From JAGPDB01 sp046331265 (GTDB lineage: Bacteria > Actinomycetota > Acidimicrobiia > IMCC26256 > JAGPDB01): 64,000 nt of DNA. The translations under genes and the position numbers were made by a program. Every line of letters begins with the position of its first letter. Position 1 is the first letter of the stretch. The notes beneath the pieces are model-generated. The model ran no database searches and was not told the DNA's origin. It worked only from the letters and a program-made list of their open reading frames with translations. Positions 50,516-59,090 of this stretch are shown piece by piece. The DNA lies in contig JAXLRE010000004.1 in assembly GCA_046331265.1 (NCBI GenBank), positions 62,001 to 126,000 of the forward strand, written 5' to 3'.

Positions 50516-51274
50516 TCAATTACTGCGAACAAATTCACGTAAAAGACATCTTCGATTTTCTATATCGTCGCCAAGTTCAAATGCTGTTCGACCGTGAAGC
50601 ACTTTACGATTCTTTATAACAAGCACATCGCCCGGATCCAACACTACAGACGTTTCTACTCGCTCACATTCTTGTTCGAATCTTAAAAGTGCTTCTCTAT
50701 GCTCATCAGTAGGTGCAACATCTACCATCTCATCAAAATCTGCAGCAAAATCAAATGAGCCGTCGATTCCTGTTTTGATTACTGGAATGTTTCTAGCAAT
50801 AATCGCACGTTGAGACCTACCTGCATTAGCTGCAAAAGCTTCAGCTTCACAAACAGAAAATACTTCTTGCTGCAAAAGTTCAATTTCTTCAGGTGTTAGA
50901 TGCTCTAATGCAGCTAATGGATCAGCAAGAAGAGTTCCAGCTTTCTCTTCATTATTAACACAACCAATCACTAAAAAGTCAGGTTCGTTTACTTCCCCAG
51001 GATTTTCTGTATGAAGCCTCAGCTTTGTTTTATATCCGCTGCTGGATTGATCAGGTGCAGTTTCTTTAGGTCTAATAACTTGAACTAGGTCAGGTGATTC
51101 TTTAGGTTCCAAAATAGGCACACCCATATATTCAGCTACCTGCTGAACAACAACCATTAATTGACTTGGATCGGTTACTCCACTTTGAACCAATAAATAT
51201 GTGAGAGAGCTTTCAGGAAAATTACGCGACAACGCTTCAAGTGCTACACCATTCCTTGGCTGAATTTTCCTCAT
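50516..51274 (-). CDS. clavaminate synthase-like / TauD-type Fe(II)/2-oxoglutarate dioxygenase
   Basis: This 252-residue protein resembles the clavaminic acid synthase-like group of non-haem iron oxygenases, which includes the free amino-acid hydroxylases AsnO and VioC. The iron ligands are H and E of KLRLHTENPG and the distal histidine of VLHGRTAFEL; the 2-oxoglutarate-binding arginine is in RRCLLREFV. Members hydroxylate amino acids such as arginine or asparagine, often in peptide natural-product synthesis, but the substrate here is unknown. It stands alone; no NRPS or biosynthetic neighbour is seen. Confidence 0.82.
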   Translation of the reverse strand: MRKIQPRNGVALEALSRNFPESSLTYLLVQSGVTDPSQLMVVVQQVAEYMGVPILEPKESPDLVQVIRPKETAPDQSSSGYKTKLRLHTENPGEVNEPDFLVIGCVNNEEKAGTLLADPLAALEHLTPEEIELLQQEVFSVCEAEAFAANAGRSQRAIIARNIPVIKTGIDGSFDFAADFDEMVDVAPTDEHREALLRFEQECERVETSVVLDPGDVLVIKNRKVLHGRTAFELGDDIENRRCLLREFVRSN

Positions 51275-51311
51275 GGAAACAGTGTACTTAATCTATAAAT
51301 TATCTAATTAA

Positions 51312-51440
51312 TTATTTAGACCTTTTTCGATATTTCACAAACAACACAACAGCATATACAAGTAAAACAATAACAACTACCGGGAATAATCGAACCAAAA
51401 GATTGGGTCCAGACTCTGAAGCAGGCGCCAATATATACAT
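51312..51440 (-). CDS. possible 42-residue single-pass membrane protein
   Basis: A short minus-strand frame encodes 42 residues with one transmembrane helix (about 16-35) and a basic tail (KYRKRSK), giving a typical N-out/C-in topology by the positive-inside rule. It lies in the gap between the LPXTG protein gene and the dioxygenase gene, on their strand. No good ribosome-binding site is visible. Coding is plausible but unproven. Confidence 0.42.
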   Translation of the reverse strand: MYILAPASESGPNLLVRLFPVVVIVLLVYAVVLFVKYRKRSK

Positions 51441-51483
51441 GCAACAATGATACAGGTTTAAAAATTGGGCAGGTGTGCAGTTA

Positions 51484-52956
51484 TTAAGCAGTTACAGTTT
51501 TTCTTGTACTTTTTTTCACGCCGTATCCGATTGTTAGTAGAAGTAGTGATGTGATTAGTAGTGTTGGATCGAAACCTGTAACAGGTAACGAACCAGCAGC
51601 TGTTGCGCTATCAGCAAAACGTATCGTGTTAATACCTAAAACCTGAGTCGCATTCTGAACAGCTGAATAATCCTGAATCTGATTCAACTTCAAATTCAAA
51701 GTAGCAGAACTATTCCTAGCAATACCAGAAACACGAACTTCCCACGTATAATCATCAACCTGAGTAAAACCAGAAATAGAACCAGAACCAACAAGATCAA
51801 TATCACCAGTCGTAAAACTAGGAGCATAAATCAACTTATTAAACACAACCCTAAAACAAGCATTACCATCAGAAGTAGTAGAACCCTGACCAGGACAAGG
51901 ATTAACAGTCACCTGCAAAGCAGAAGGATCATAATCTAAGAAAAAGATGTTGTTGTTTCCTTCACTTTCAAAGTAATTTTTAATATTTTCTCCACGAGAA
52001 AGTACGCCAAACATTTCTGCAGTATCAGGATCGTTACCTTCAAGAATACCTACAACTTGAGTACTTCCTGATGCGATTCCTGCACCTGCAATAATTCTTA
52101 TCTTGAAAGGATATATCTTGCTTGCATCTGCTGGAAGTGGACCATCTGGAGTTGATAGTTGACAAACAACAACTTCACGTCCAGCATAATCTTCTAAACC
52201 TGGAAAGTTTATTTGATTACCTAAATACAAACCGCCATTACATGCACTTACATCAATACCATCAGAAGTGTCTAGATCTTCTGCACTAACAAATGATGCA
52301 CCTTCTGGAAGTGTAAATGCAAAAATGAAGAAATCCTCATTTACATACGCACCAGGACCTAAATTGCGAACGTCAACGTTGTAGTCAACTTGATCTGTTG
52401 CAGATATGGAACCTGTAGTTGCAAGACGAGCTGTAGCTTCAACATCTGGTGGTGCAGCAATAGTTACAGGCGTATAATTTTGTGATGGTCCACCAGTTTC
52501 AGCATTGTTATCCGAATCGGTAGTAGAAACAACACTTATATATGCATTTACTGTTTCACCTATAGAACCAGTTGTGTGGCCAAAAGCACTTAAAGATATA
52601 CAGTCTGGGTTATTACCGCCAGGTCCGTCAGTATCAGGAACAAGTGTTCCAGTCCAAGTATTTGTGTTGACATCTATAGAACCAAATCCATTTTGTGGAG
52701 CACCATCAAATGGTGGTGTATAGATATCATCAACGACAAAGTTGGTAGCTGTGAATTCAAACGTAATTGATGTAATCGTACGGGTAGTGCTGTCGTTACA
52801 TGCCCTGTAGCTATACGCAGTACCATTAAAACTTGAACTTACATTTTGTAAAGAAATGTCTTCATTGTTTGCAGCACTGGCACTAGCTAAGGTCGCAATC
52901 TGTAAACCTATCATTACTGCAAAAACTAGGAATATATGTAAAGCCTTATTTTTCAT
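51484..52956 (-). CDS. LPXTG-anchored surface protein with a codon-usage mosaic
   Basis: This 490-residue protein is probably exported and sortase-anchored to the cell wall. It has a signal peptide (about residues 5-30, ending ASASAAN), beta-rich Ig/DUF11-like repeats, and a C-terminal cell-wall sorting signal: LPVTG at 457-461, a hydrophobic helix and a basic tail. AGGGAG 4 nt before the ATG at 52956 sets the start; an upstream in-frame ATG at 53010 is less likely. Bases 51640-51936 use codons unlike the rest of the gene: Gln is always CAG, Leu mostly TTG, and third-position T dominates. This suggests a domain acquired separately. No sortase gene is in the window. Confidence 0.85.
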   Translation of the reverse strand: MKNKALHIFLVFAVMIGLQIATLASASAANNEDISLQNVSSSFNGTAYSYRACNDSTTRTITSITFEFTATNFVVDDIYTPPFDGAPQNGFGSIDVNTNTWTGTLVPDTDGPGGNNPDCISLSAFGHTTGSIGETVNAYISVVSTTDSDNNAETGGPSQNYTPVTIAAPPDVEATARLATTGSISATDQVDYNVDVRNLGPGAYVNEDFFIFAFTLPEGASFVSAEDLDTSDGIDVSACNGGLYLGNQINFPGLEDYAGREVVVCQLSTPDGPLPADASKIYPFKIRIIAGAGIASGSTQVVGILEGNDPDTAEMFGVLSRGENIKNYFESEGNNNIFFLDYDPSALQVTVNPCPGQGSTTSDGNACFRVVFNKLIYAPSFTTGDIDLVGSGSISGFTQVDDYTWEVRVSGIARNSSATLNLKLNQIQDYSAVQNATQVLGINTIRFADSATAAGSLPVTGFDPTLLITSLLLLTIGYGVKKSTRKTVTA

Positions 52957-53147
52957 AGCACTCCCTGTAAAAGAACATAATTCCATATCGTCGGGTTCGA
53001 CCAGTTTCATTATGGTCTATTAGAACTATTTTTCCTTGTAACAGATAAATCTCTACACGCTGTTAAGCGAAACAAGTAGATATTGGCGAAATATGTTGAG
53101 CCAAGTAGGCCTCAAGTCGGAGTTTCAACTAGAGTATTTTCCCTTAA

Positions 53148-53222
53148 GGTCCCGTGGTGAAGTCTGGAGTTCACGCCGCCCTGTCAAGGCGGAGGCCGCG
53201 GGTTCAAATCCCGTCGGGACCG
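53148..53222 (+). tRNA. tRNA-Asp (anticodon GTC)
   Basis: Full cloverleaf: acceptor GGTCCCG/CGGGACC, anticodon stem CCGCC/GGCGG with loop CTGTCAA and anticodon GTC at 53183-53185, T arm with GGTTCAAATCC. Discriminator G53222; CCA is not encoded. It is the first of a tRNA-Asp/tRNA-Phe pair. Confidence 0.97.
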
Positions 53223-53225
53223 CTT

Positions 53226-53251
53226 CACAACAAATCACAAGGTTTGTTGTG
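53226..53251 (+). other. hairpin in the tRNA-Asp/tRNA-Phe spacer
   Basis: The 32-bp spacer contains a 9-bp inverted repeat, CACAACAAA (53226-53234) and TTTGTTGTG (53243-53251), around an 8-nt loop. It is likely a processing signal in the dicistronic tRNA transcript; no T-run follows, so it is not a classical terminator. Confidence 0.6.
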
Positions 53252-53254
53252 TGT

Positions 53255-53327
53255 GGCCAGGTAGCTCAGTCGGCAGAGCACACGCCTGAAAAGCGTGGGG
53301 TCACCGGATCGACGCCGGTCCTGGCCA
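53255..53327 (+). tRNA. tRNA-Phe (anticodon GAA)
   Basis: Full cloverleaf: acceptor GGCCAGG/CCTGGCC, D arm AGCTCAGTCGGCAGAGC, anticodon loop CTGAAAA with anticodon GAA at 53288-53290, T arm with CCGG-ATCGACG-CCGG. Discriminator A53327; CCA is not encoded. It ends 6 bp from the convergent EamA gene. Confidence 0.97.
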
Positions 53328-53333
53328 CAACTT

Positions 53334-54245
53334 TTACAAAGTACTTTTTGCTTTATTTTCGCGACCCCAAAAAGCAAAAAAGAAAACTCCAAATATCATC
53401 ACTAACGAACCAATAAAAGTTTCAATTCGATAGCTTTCGTTTAAAGTTAAATATGCAACAATTGGTGTAATAACTATATGCAATTGGGCAATAATGATTG
53501 CTTCGTTTGCATGTAATTTTTCTACTGCAGCCACTACCATTTTCACTGAGTACCAAAAACATATTCCTGCAAAAATTGGGTATATGTAATCTTTAATGTC
53601 TACATTCATTTCGGGCCTGAAAATCAATAGAAAGATAATGCAGCAGGCTAGACCAACAGTCAGTCTTGTATTCGCAATAAAACTTGAACTGAAATTCTTT
53701 GTTAAAAGCTTCATGTATGAATTTGTAAATCCAATTACAGTTGCTGCGCCTAAAATTATTAAGTCTCCTGCCACAAGTTTCAATGAATTAAATCCAACGA
53801 CTGCAATATACAACCCAAAAATTGTCATAAGCATAAAAACCAGTTGCTTAGGAATAAGCTTTCTTTTCAATAGTATCCATGAAAAAATCGCTGTTGGTAC
53901 AAAGTTTGAGCCCATGATTACTGAAGCATTTGCGGCACTTGTATGTCTTTGTCCGACTGCTAATAAAGCAAAACTAATTGTTGCGAGTAACCCATTTAAG
54001 ATTAAACCTTTTGACTTTGTTATAACAGATTTAATGTTTTCACCATCAAAGTTACGACTGTACGATTTTGATATTGCGATTTCTATAAACCCACACAAAC
54101 CAGCAGTCAATAAATAAATAGGAACATATGATGAAGGTTCGAATTTTGTTTTTAAATAAGCAGCTCTAGTAGTAAGCACATATCCCGATGCTAACGCTGC
54201 CACCATAAAAGCATTGAAATAACCTGATTTAATTATTCTTTTCAT
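53334..54245 (-). CDS. EamA/DMT-family transporter
   Basis: This 303-residue membrane protein has about ten hydrophobic helices in two EamA halves. The first half contains SFALLAVGQRHTSAANASVIMGSNFVPT, written here as the family's pore-lining segment, and the second ends with IIIAQLHIVITPIVAYLTLNES. It is distinct in sequence from the other EamA protein in the window. Substrate unknown. A terminator-like hairpin (54252-54284) separates it from bldC on the same strand, so it probably has its own weak promoter or depends on read-through. Confidence 0.88.
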   Translation of the reverse strand: MKRIIKSGYFNAFMVAALASGYVLTTRAAYLKTKFEPSSYVPIYLLTAGLCGFIEIAISKSYSRNFDGENIKSVITKSKGLILNGLLATISFALLAVGQRHTSAANASVIMGSNFVPTAIFSWILLKRKLIPKQLVFMLMTIFGLYIAVVGFNSLKLVAGDLIILGAATVIGFTNSYMKLLTKNFSSSFIANTRLTVGLACCIIFLLIFRPEMNVDIKDYIYPIFAGICFWYSVKMVVAAVEKLHANEAIIIAQLHIVITPIVAYLTLNESYRIETFIGSLVMIFGVFFFAFWGRENKAKSTL

Positions 54246-54251
54246 CTCATC

Positions 54252-54284
54252 AAAAAAGCTGCCATGCCCCCAGCATGACAGCTT
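54252..54284 (-). terminator. rho-independent terminator after bldC
   Basis: On the minus strand a 12-bp stem with one mismatch, AAGCTGTCATGC pairing with GCATGGCAGCTT around a 5-nt loop, is followed by a T6 run (54252-54257). It lies between bldC and the downstream EamA gene. Confidence 0.8.
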
Positions 54285-54336
54285 AAGTATTCATTTCGTT
54301 CTGCACTACCTACACGAGTAGAGCGGAACTAATAAA

Positions 54337-54537
54337 TTATATTTCTGATTCTTCTTCTACAGAAGCTAAGAAATCTTTGATTTCAGATGCTTTAAATCTG
54401 CGGTGACCACCAAGTGTTCTAATGGCAGATATTTTTCCTGAACGAGCCCAACGTGTAACCGTTTTAGGGTTAACTCTAAACATTGCTGCTACTTCTGAAG
54501 GAGTCAATAATGCTTCTTCGTCGTAATTGGTCGCCAT
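54337..54537 (-). CDS. bldC: BldC-type MerR-like transcriptional regulator
   Basis: BldC is a small DNA-binding regulator conserved in Actinomycetota; in Streptomyces it delays entry to development. The 66-residue protein has the characteristic core: LLTPSEVAAMFRVNPKTVTRWARSGK followed by IRTLGGHRRFKASEIKDFL, which is split over the HTH and wing. An ATG at 54537 with GGGG 5 nt upstream is the start; an upstream extension to 54567 is less likely. BldC binds direct repeats, and two related decamers occur upstream at 54631-54660, but binding there is speculative. Confidence 0.93.
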   Translation of the reverse strand: MATNYDEEALLTPSEVAAMFRVNPKTVTRWARSGKISAIRTLGGHRRFKASEIKDFLASVEEESEI

Positions 54538-54808
54538 GGATCCCCTTTTCCTTTTGTGTACTCTCACCCTTTTCGGTGAGTTCCGTGTAACTTACTAGTT
54601 TTTTACCAACCCGTAAATCATAGCCTACAAGTGCATTGTGGCGCCAATGTGAGCATTGTCCTATTTTCTATATTTTTGCACCATTTAAAAAAAGTTTATA
54701 AAACAACGCTTTAAGCAGGATAAATACAAATAAATTTCAAAAATCGATGTAATAAATATTTCAAAAAAATTTAGTAGACATTGCCCACTTTAAGTGACAA
54801 ATCGTACT

Positions 54809-55855
54809 TTAACGCAAGATAGTCTTTCCTGCCCCATTTTCAACAATACCTATTTTATACCCTGTTCTGTTATTTAAATCACATATGTTTAGAACATCAT
54901 CAACATACTCTGATGGAACAATGCAGACATATCCAATTCCTAAATTAAATACTTTTTCCATTTCAGAATCAGAAATGTTTCCAGTGCGTTGAATCTCATT
55001 AAAAATTTCTGGACGCTTCCATGAGTTTTTATCGACAATAGCATCTAGTGAATTATTTAACACACGAACAACATTACCGGCGATTCCTCCTCCGGTTATA
55101 TGTGCACATGCATGAACATCAATATCGCTCTTAAAAATAGTTTGCATTACAGGAGAATACAAAACGCTTGGCCTAAGTAGCTCTTCTCCTAAAGAAACAT
55201 CAGCACCTACCCAAGCAGGTTCATCGAGATTTCTTTTCGCGCTATTTATAAATGTATCTCGAACCAACGTATAACCATTCGCTCTGATACCTGGTGAATC
55301 AATACCAATAATTACATCGCCAGCTTGAACGTTTTTCGGCAAAATATTATCTCTCTCAACAACACCAACGGCTGTTCCCGACAAATCAAAATGTCCAGGT
55401 TCAATTAAATCAGGATGTTCAGACATTTCTCCGCCGACTAAAGCAACACCTGCTTCAACACACGCACTAGCCACACCAGCAATAAGCTGTTCCATCATTT
55501 CTGGAACAAGTTTTCCTACAGAAACATAATCCAAAAAGAACAATGGCTTCGCGCCTTGTGCAGCGACATCGTCAACGTTGCTTGCAACAAGATCGTAACC
55601 TATGGTGTCATACTTACCAATCATGGAAGCAATTTCACTTTTTGTTCCTACACCGTCTGTTCCAGAAACTAAAACTGGATTTTTATAATGTGTTGGATCA
55701 AACGCATAACATCCACCAAAACTTGTTTCACCAGAAGATAAAACATTTTCGTTGTATGTAGATTTAACATGGCTTTGTATTCTTCTCACAGATTCATCGC
55801 CTGCTTCAATATTTACAGCATATGTTAAACCTGAATTATTTTCGTTAGATTCCAA
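54809..55855 (-). CDS. purM: phosphoribosylformylglycinamidine cyclo-ligase
   Basis: PurM makes aminoimidazole ribotide from FGAM in purine synthesis. The 348-residue protein contains YAVNIEAGDESVRRI near the N terminus, VSGTDGVGTKSEIA, DDVAAQGAKPLFFLDYV, GGEMSEHPDL, and HITGGGIAGNVVRV. The start codon is TTG, supported by AAAGGGA 6 nt upstream and no ATG nearby in frame. It lies 11 bp downstream of purF on the same strand; the two form a pur operon. Confidence 0.96.
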   Translation of the reverse strand: MESNENNSGLTYAVNIEAGDESVRRIQSHVKSTYNENVLSSGETSFGGCYAFDPTHYKNPVLVSGTDGVGTKSEIASMIGKYDTIGYDLVASNVDDVAAQGAKPLFFLDYVSVGKLVPEMMEQLIAGVASACVEAGVALVGGEMSEHPDLIEPGHFDLSGTAVGVVERDNILPKNVQAGDVIIGIDSPGIRANGYTLVRDTFINSAKRNLDEPAWVGADVSLGEELLRPSVLYSPVMQTIFKSDIDVHACAHITGGGIAGNVVRVLNNSLDAIVDKNSWKRPEIFNEIQRTGNISDSEMEKVFNLGIGYVCIVPSEYVDDVLNICDLNNRTGYKIGIVENGAGKTILR

Positions 55856-55866
55856 AATTATCCCTT

Positions 55867-57342
55867 TTAATTTGAAGAAATATTTTCTTTATGTTCTTTT
55901 AAGTCTGGTAAAAATTCTTGATCAGGTAAAGAAAGATCGCTTGCGACATCGTCATCTAGTTTTACTGCATATTGTCCAGTTAAACATGCAGTACAAAATG
56001 AATCTGGAGCACTATCTGTTGCACGGATCATTGCATCTGCTTCTAAATATGCAAGAGAATCAGCACCTATATATTCACAGATTTCTCCTACGCTCATATT
56101 TGCCGCTATAAGCTCGGAACGTGTACCGGTATCGATACCGAAAAAACATGGCCAACGATACGGAGGTGACGAGACTCTAAAGTGAATTTCTGCAGCACCA
56201 GCTTCTCGCAACATTGAAATTAAGGCTTTTGTTGTAGTTCCACGGACAATTGAATCATCAACAACAATTAGTTTTTTGCCTTCGATATTTTCGCGGATAG
56301 GGTTTAGTTTCATTTTTACACCAAGCCCACGTTGTTTTTGACTAGGTGAAATAAACGTACGACCCACATAACGATTTTTCACTACACCATCACCATAAGC
56401 AATACCGCTTTGACGAGCGAAACCTTGAGCTGCAGGTACACCAGATTCAGGAACAGGCATAACCATGTCTGCATTTGCAGGTGCTTGTTTTGCCAATTCT
56501 TCACCCATTCGCTGACGAACAGCATGGACACTTTGGTTATATAGTTGAGAATCGGGACGCGCAAAATATACAAATTCAAAAACACACATTTTTGGATTCG
56601 CATTTGCATAACGACTTGAGCGAACACCGTTTGCATCTATAACAACTATTTCCCCAGGTTCAATATCTCGTACAAAATGCGCGCCCATAATGTCTAACGC
56701 AGATGTTTCACTTGCTAAAGCCCAACCTGAATCGAGTTTTCCTAATACAAGTGGATGAAAACCAAGTGGATCTCGCACACCAATAATATGTGCTTCGTCT
56801 GAAAATACCATAGAAAAAGCACCTTCAAGTTGAGGTAAAACTTTTAATATTGCTTCTTCTAAATGACGTTCATCACTTTTTACCTCTTCAGAATTCGATG
56901 GTAAATAATGTGCAATCAATTCTGCGACTAAGTCCGAATCAGAAGTTGAATCAATTCCCGCACTTTCGCGCAATTCAAGCCCAGGAAGTTTCCCTAATAT
57001 TTCTTCTAATGCAGAAGTATTAGTTAAATTTCCATTATGCGCAATAGCAAAACCGCTATCACCAACACTTCTATATAAAGGTTGAGCATTTTGCCAATGT
57101 GATGATCCAGTAGTTGAATATCTAACATGACCTATAGCAATGTGTCCATCAAGAGGAGCTAATTTTCTTTCATCAAAAACAGTTGCGACTAATCCCATGT
57201 CTTTAACAACAGTTATTGTTTCACCATCAGAAACCGCGATACCAGCAGATTCTTGACCTCGATGTTGTAAAGCAAACAAACCTAAATAAGCGAGATTAGA
57301 AATTTTCTCGCCCGGAGCATAGATTCCAACTATTCCGCACAT
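55867..57342 (-). CDS. purF: amidophosphoribosyltransferase
   Basis: PurF commits PRPP to purine synthesis using glutamine. Starting at 57342 the protein is MCGIVGIYAPG, which puts the catalytic N-terminal Cys directly after Met; an in-frame TTG at 57381 would add 13 residues as a propeptide. The glutaminase part has AHNGNLTN and STSDSDLVAELI; the phosphoribosyltransferase part has the PRPP motif KLIVVDDSIVRGTTTKALI and SVHAVRQRMGEELA. Two Cys-containing segments (FEFVYFARPDS preceded by MCVFE, and SFCTACLTGQY) fit the [4Fe-4S] type of B. subtilis. It is about 491 residues and is upstream of purM. Confidence 0.95.
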   Translation of the reverse strand: MCGIVGIYAPGEKISNLAYLGLFALQHRGQESAGIAVSDGETITVVKDMGLVATVFDERKLAPLDGHIAIGHVRYSTTGSSHWQNAQPLYRSVGDSGFAIAHNGNLTNTSALEEILGKLPGLELRESAGIDSTSDSDLVAELIAHYLPSNSEEVKSDERHLEEAILKVLPQLEGAFSMVFSDEAHIIGVRDPLGFHPLVLGKLDSGWALASETSALDIMGAHFVRDIEPGEIVVIDANGVRSSRYANANPKMCVFEFVYFARPDSQLYNQSVHAVRQRMGEELAKQAPANADMVMPVPESGVPAAQGFARQSGIAYGDGVVKNRYVGRTFISPSQKQRGLGVKMKLNPIRENIEGKKLIVVDDSIVRGTTTKALISMLREAGAAEIHFRVSSPPYRWPCFFGIDTGTRSELIAANMSVGEICEYIGADSLAYLEADAMIRATDSAPDSFCTACLTGQYAVKLDDDVASDLSLPDQEFLPDLKEHKENISSN

Positions 57343-57460
57343 CGCTATATATTCTAGCTCTTGTGGGACAAAACCCTTCAAAACACCATTCGCAGTGACA
57401 TCGTGTACATGGTTCTAAAAATATGACTAGATTTAGGGTTACCAAAACATGGGAGGAACA

Positions 57461-58234
57461 ATGAAGAAAACGTTAATAGCGTTATTAAGTATTTCGATTT
57501 TGCTTTATACGGTTGGCTGTTCTAGTAAAGAAAAGTCAGCTGACAGTTTAAACCTAGTCGAATCTGGAAAATTAACTGTTTGCTCTGATATACCTTACGC
57601 ACCGTTTGAGTTTTTGGATGGTAGCAAAGTCGTTGGTATTGATGCAGACATTCTAAGAGCTATTGCCAAGAAGCTCGATCTTGAAGCAAACTTTGTCGAC
57701 ACTGATTTTGATGCAATCTTTGCAGCTTTGAAATCTGGTAAATGCGACGTGATTGCATCTTCTGTAACCATTAATGATGAACGTAAGAAAGCAAATAACT
57801 TCTCTGACCCCTACTACACAATTTCACAATCTATTTTGGTAGCTAAAGACAATGAATCAAAGTTAACTGATCTAGATAAGCTAAACGGTAAAGTAGTCGG
57901 TGTTCAATCAGAAACAACTGGTGAAGCCTTCGCCAAAGATAATGCATCGAAAAATGGTTACACAGTCAAGTCATTCACTGGTGCAGATGAAATGGTTGCA
58001 GCTTTGAAATCTGGACAAATCGATGCTGTAATTCAGGATTACCCAATTAATGCATATGATGCGAAAACTAGTGGTAAAACTGTTGTTACAAAGCAATTCG
58101 ATGGAAACGAAAACTACGGTATTGTTATTCCAAAGGACTCAACAGATTTACTTAAGAAAATAAATACTGCCTTAAGTGACATTAAAGAATCTGGCGATTA
58201 CGACAAGATAGTCAATACATACTTAAAAAGTTAA
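57461..58234 (+). CDS. amino-acid ABC transporter substrate-binding lipoprotein
   Basis: This 257-residue protein belongs to the family 3 (polar amino acid) solute-binding proteins. It has a lipoprotein signal with lipobox YTVGC (about residue 20). Family blocks are LTVCSDIPYAPFEFLDG, DADILRAIAKKLDLEANFV, and AALKSGKCDVIASSVTINDERKKANNFSDPYY, given in part. The ATG at 57461 has GGGAGGAAC immediately upstream, a strong ribosome-binding site, so it is preferred to an ATG 12 nt earlier. The ligand is unknown. A terminator hairpin follows, which would leave more binding protein than permease. Confidence 0.93.
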   Translation: MKKTLIALLSISILLYTVGCSSKEKSADSLNLVESGKLTVCSDIPYAPFEFLDGSKVVGIDADILRAIAKKLDLEANFVDTDFDAIFAALKSGKCDVIASSVTINDERKKANNFSDPYYTISQSILVAKDNESKLTDLDKLNGKVVGVQSETTGEAFAKDNASKNGYTVKSFTGADEMVAALKSGQIDAVIQDYPINAYDAKTSGKTVVTKQFDGNENYGIVIPKDSTDLLKKINTALSDIKESGDYDKIVNTYLKS

Positions 58235-58253
58235 CAACTAATTATCGAGTTTT

Positions 58254-58279
58254 AAAGGGAGGCTCAGCCTCCCTTTTTT
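58254..58279 (+). terminator. rho-independent terminator between binding-protein and permease genes
   Basis: A 10-bp perfect stem, AAAGGGAGGC and GCCTCCCTTT, around a TCA loop with a T6 run at its end (58274-58279). It follows the lipoprotein gene by 20 bp and precedes the permease ATG by 40 bp. It likely sets the expression ratio within the ABC operon. Confidence 0.9.
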
Positions 58280-58319
58280 AATGCATCAAGTTCACCAATT
58301 AATTAAGTAATGTATTTAA

Positions 58320-59090
58320 ATGATTCTTGGTGCAAGTGGGTTCAGCGATATAGGCCATGAATTTTTTAACTTTCGGATTTTTAAAGACATATTTCCAGAA
58401 ATCCTTTTAGAAGGTGCTCGCAACACTTTAGTTTTTACGACAATAGCTTTTGTCGGAGGTTTAAGTTTTGGATTGTTGTTAGCACTCCTTAGAACTTCAA
58501 ATAAAAAAATTCTTAGATGGCCTGCCGCAACTTTTATTGATTTAATTCGAGGTTTACCTCTTGTATTAATCATTGTCATCATCGGTTTTGGAACTCCCAT
58601 ACTTGTTAGAGGTACTGAAGTTTCAGGACCCGGTCTAGGTTGGATAAATGATTTATGGCCATTTGGTCGTGGTGGCACTAAATATATTCCCGGGTGTTTA
58701 GCTCTATCAATAGTCGCGGGTGCATACATGGCAGAAACCATTCGCGCGGGAATAGATTCAATTTCTAAAGGTCAACGAGAAGCTGCCCGGTCTCTTGGTC
58801 TCAGCCAATCTCAAGCAATGAGAAAGGTTATTTTGCCTCAAGCATTTCGAGTTATTGTTGGACCGCTAACAAATGAACTTGCTCTCTTATTTAAAGATAC
58901 TTCTTTAATCTCACTTTTAGGTGTAGAAGTTGGCGGTAGAGAATTAACAAAATTCGCACGGGATTTTGTGAACCGTGAAGCTAACTCAACACCTTTAATA
59001 GCAGCTGGTATCTGTTATTTGATAATAACTATTCCACTTTTACAACTTGTTGCGTATTTCGAAAGAAAATCTAAAGCAGGTCAAAAATGA
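58320..59090 (+). CDS. amino-acid ABC transporter permease
   Basis: This 256-residue inner-membrane permease belongs to the polar amino-acid family (HisMQ type). It has about five helices. The EAA loop that contacts the ATPase reads GQREAARSLGLSQSQAMRKVILPQA, seen in two parts, about residues 160-185. An N-terminal stretch with FRIFKDIFPEILLEGARNTL precedes the first helix, also typical. The stop overlaps the ATPase start (ATGA). Confidence 0.93.
   Translation: MILGASGFSDIGHEFFNFRIFKDIFPEILLEGARNTLVFTTIAFVGGLSFGLLLALLRTSNKKILRWPAATFIDLIRGLPLVLIIVIIGFGTPILVRGTEVSGPGLGWINDLWPFGRGGTKYIPGCLALSIVAGAYMAETIRAGIDSISKGQREAARSLGLSQSQAMRKVILPQAFRVIVGPLTNELALLFKDTSLISLLGVEVGGRELTKFARDFVNREANSTPLIAAGICYLIITIPLLQLVAYFERKSKAGQK

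Noticed and set aside
53093..53416. 107-residue plus-strand frame
   Set aside because: It runs straight through the tRNA-Asp and tRNA-Phe genes, so it is an artefact.
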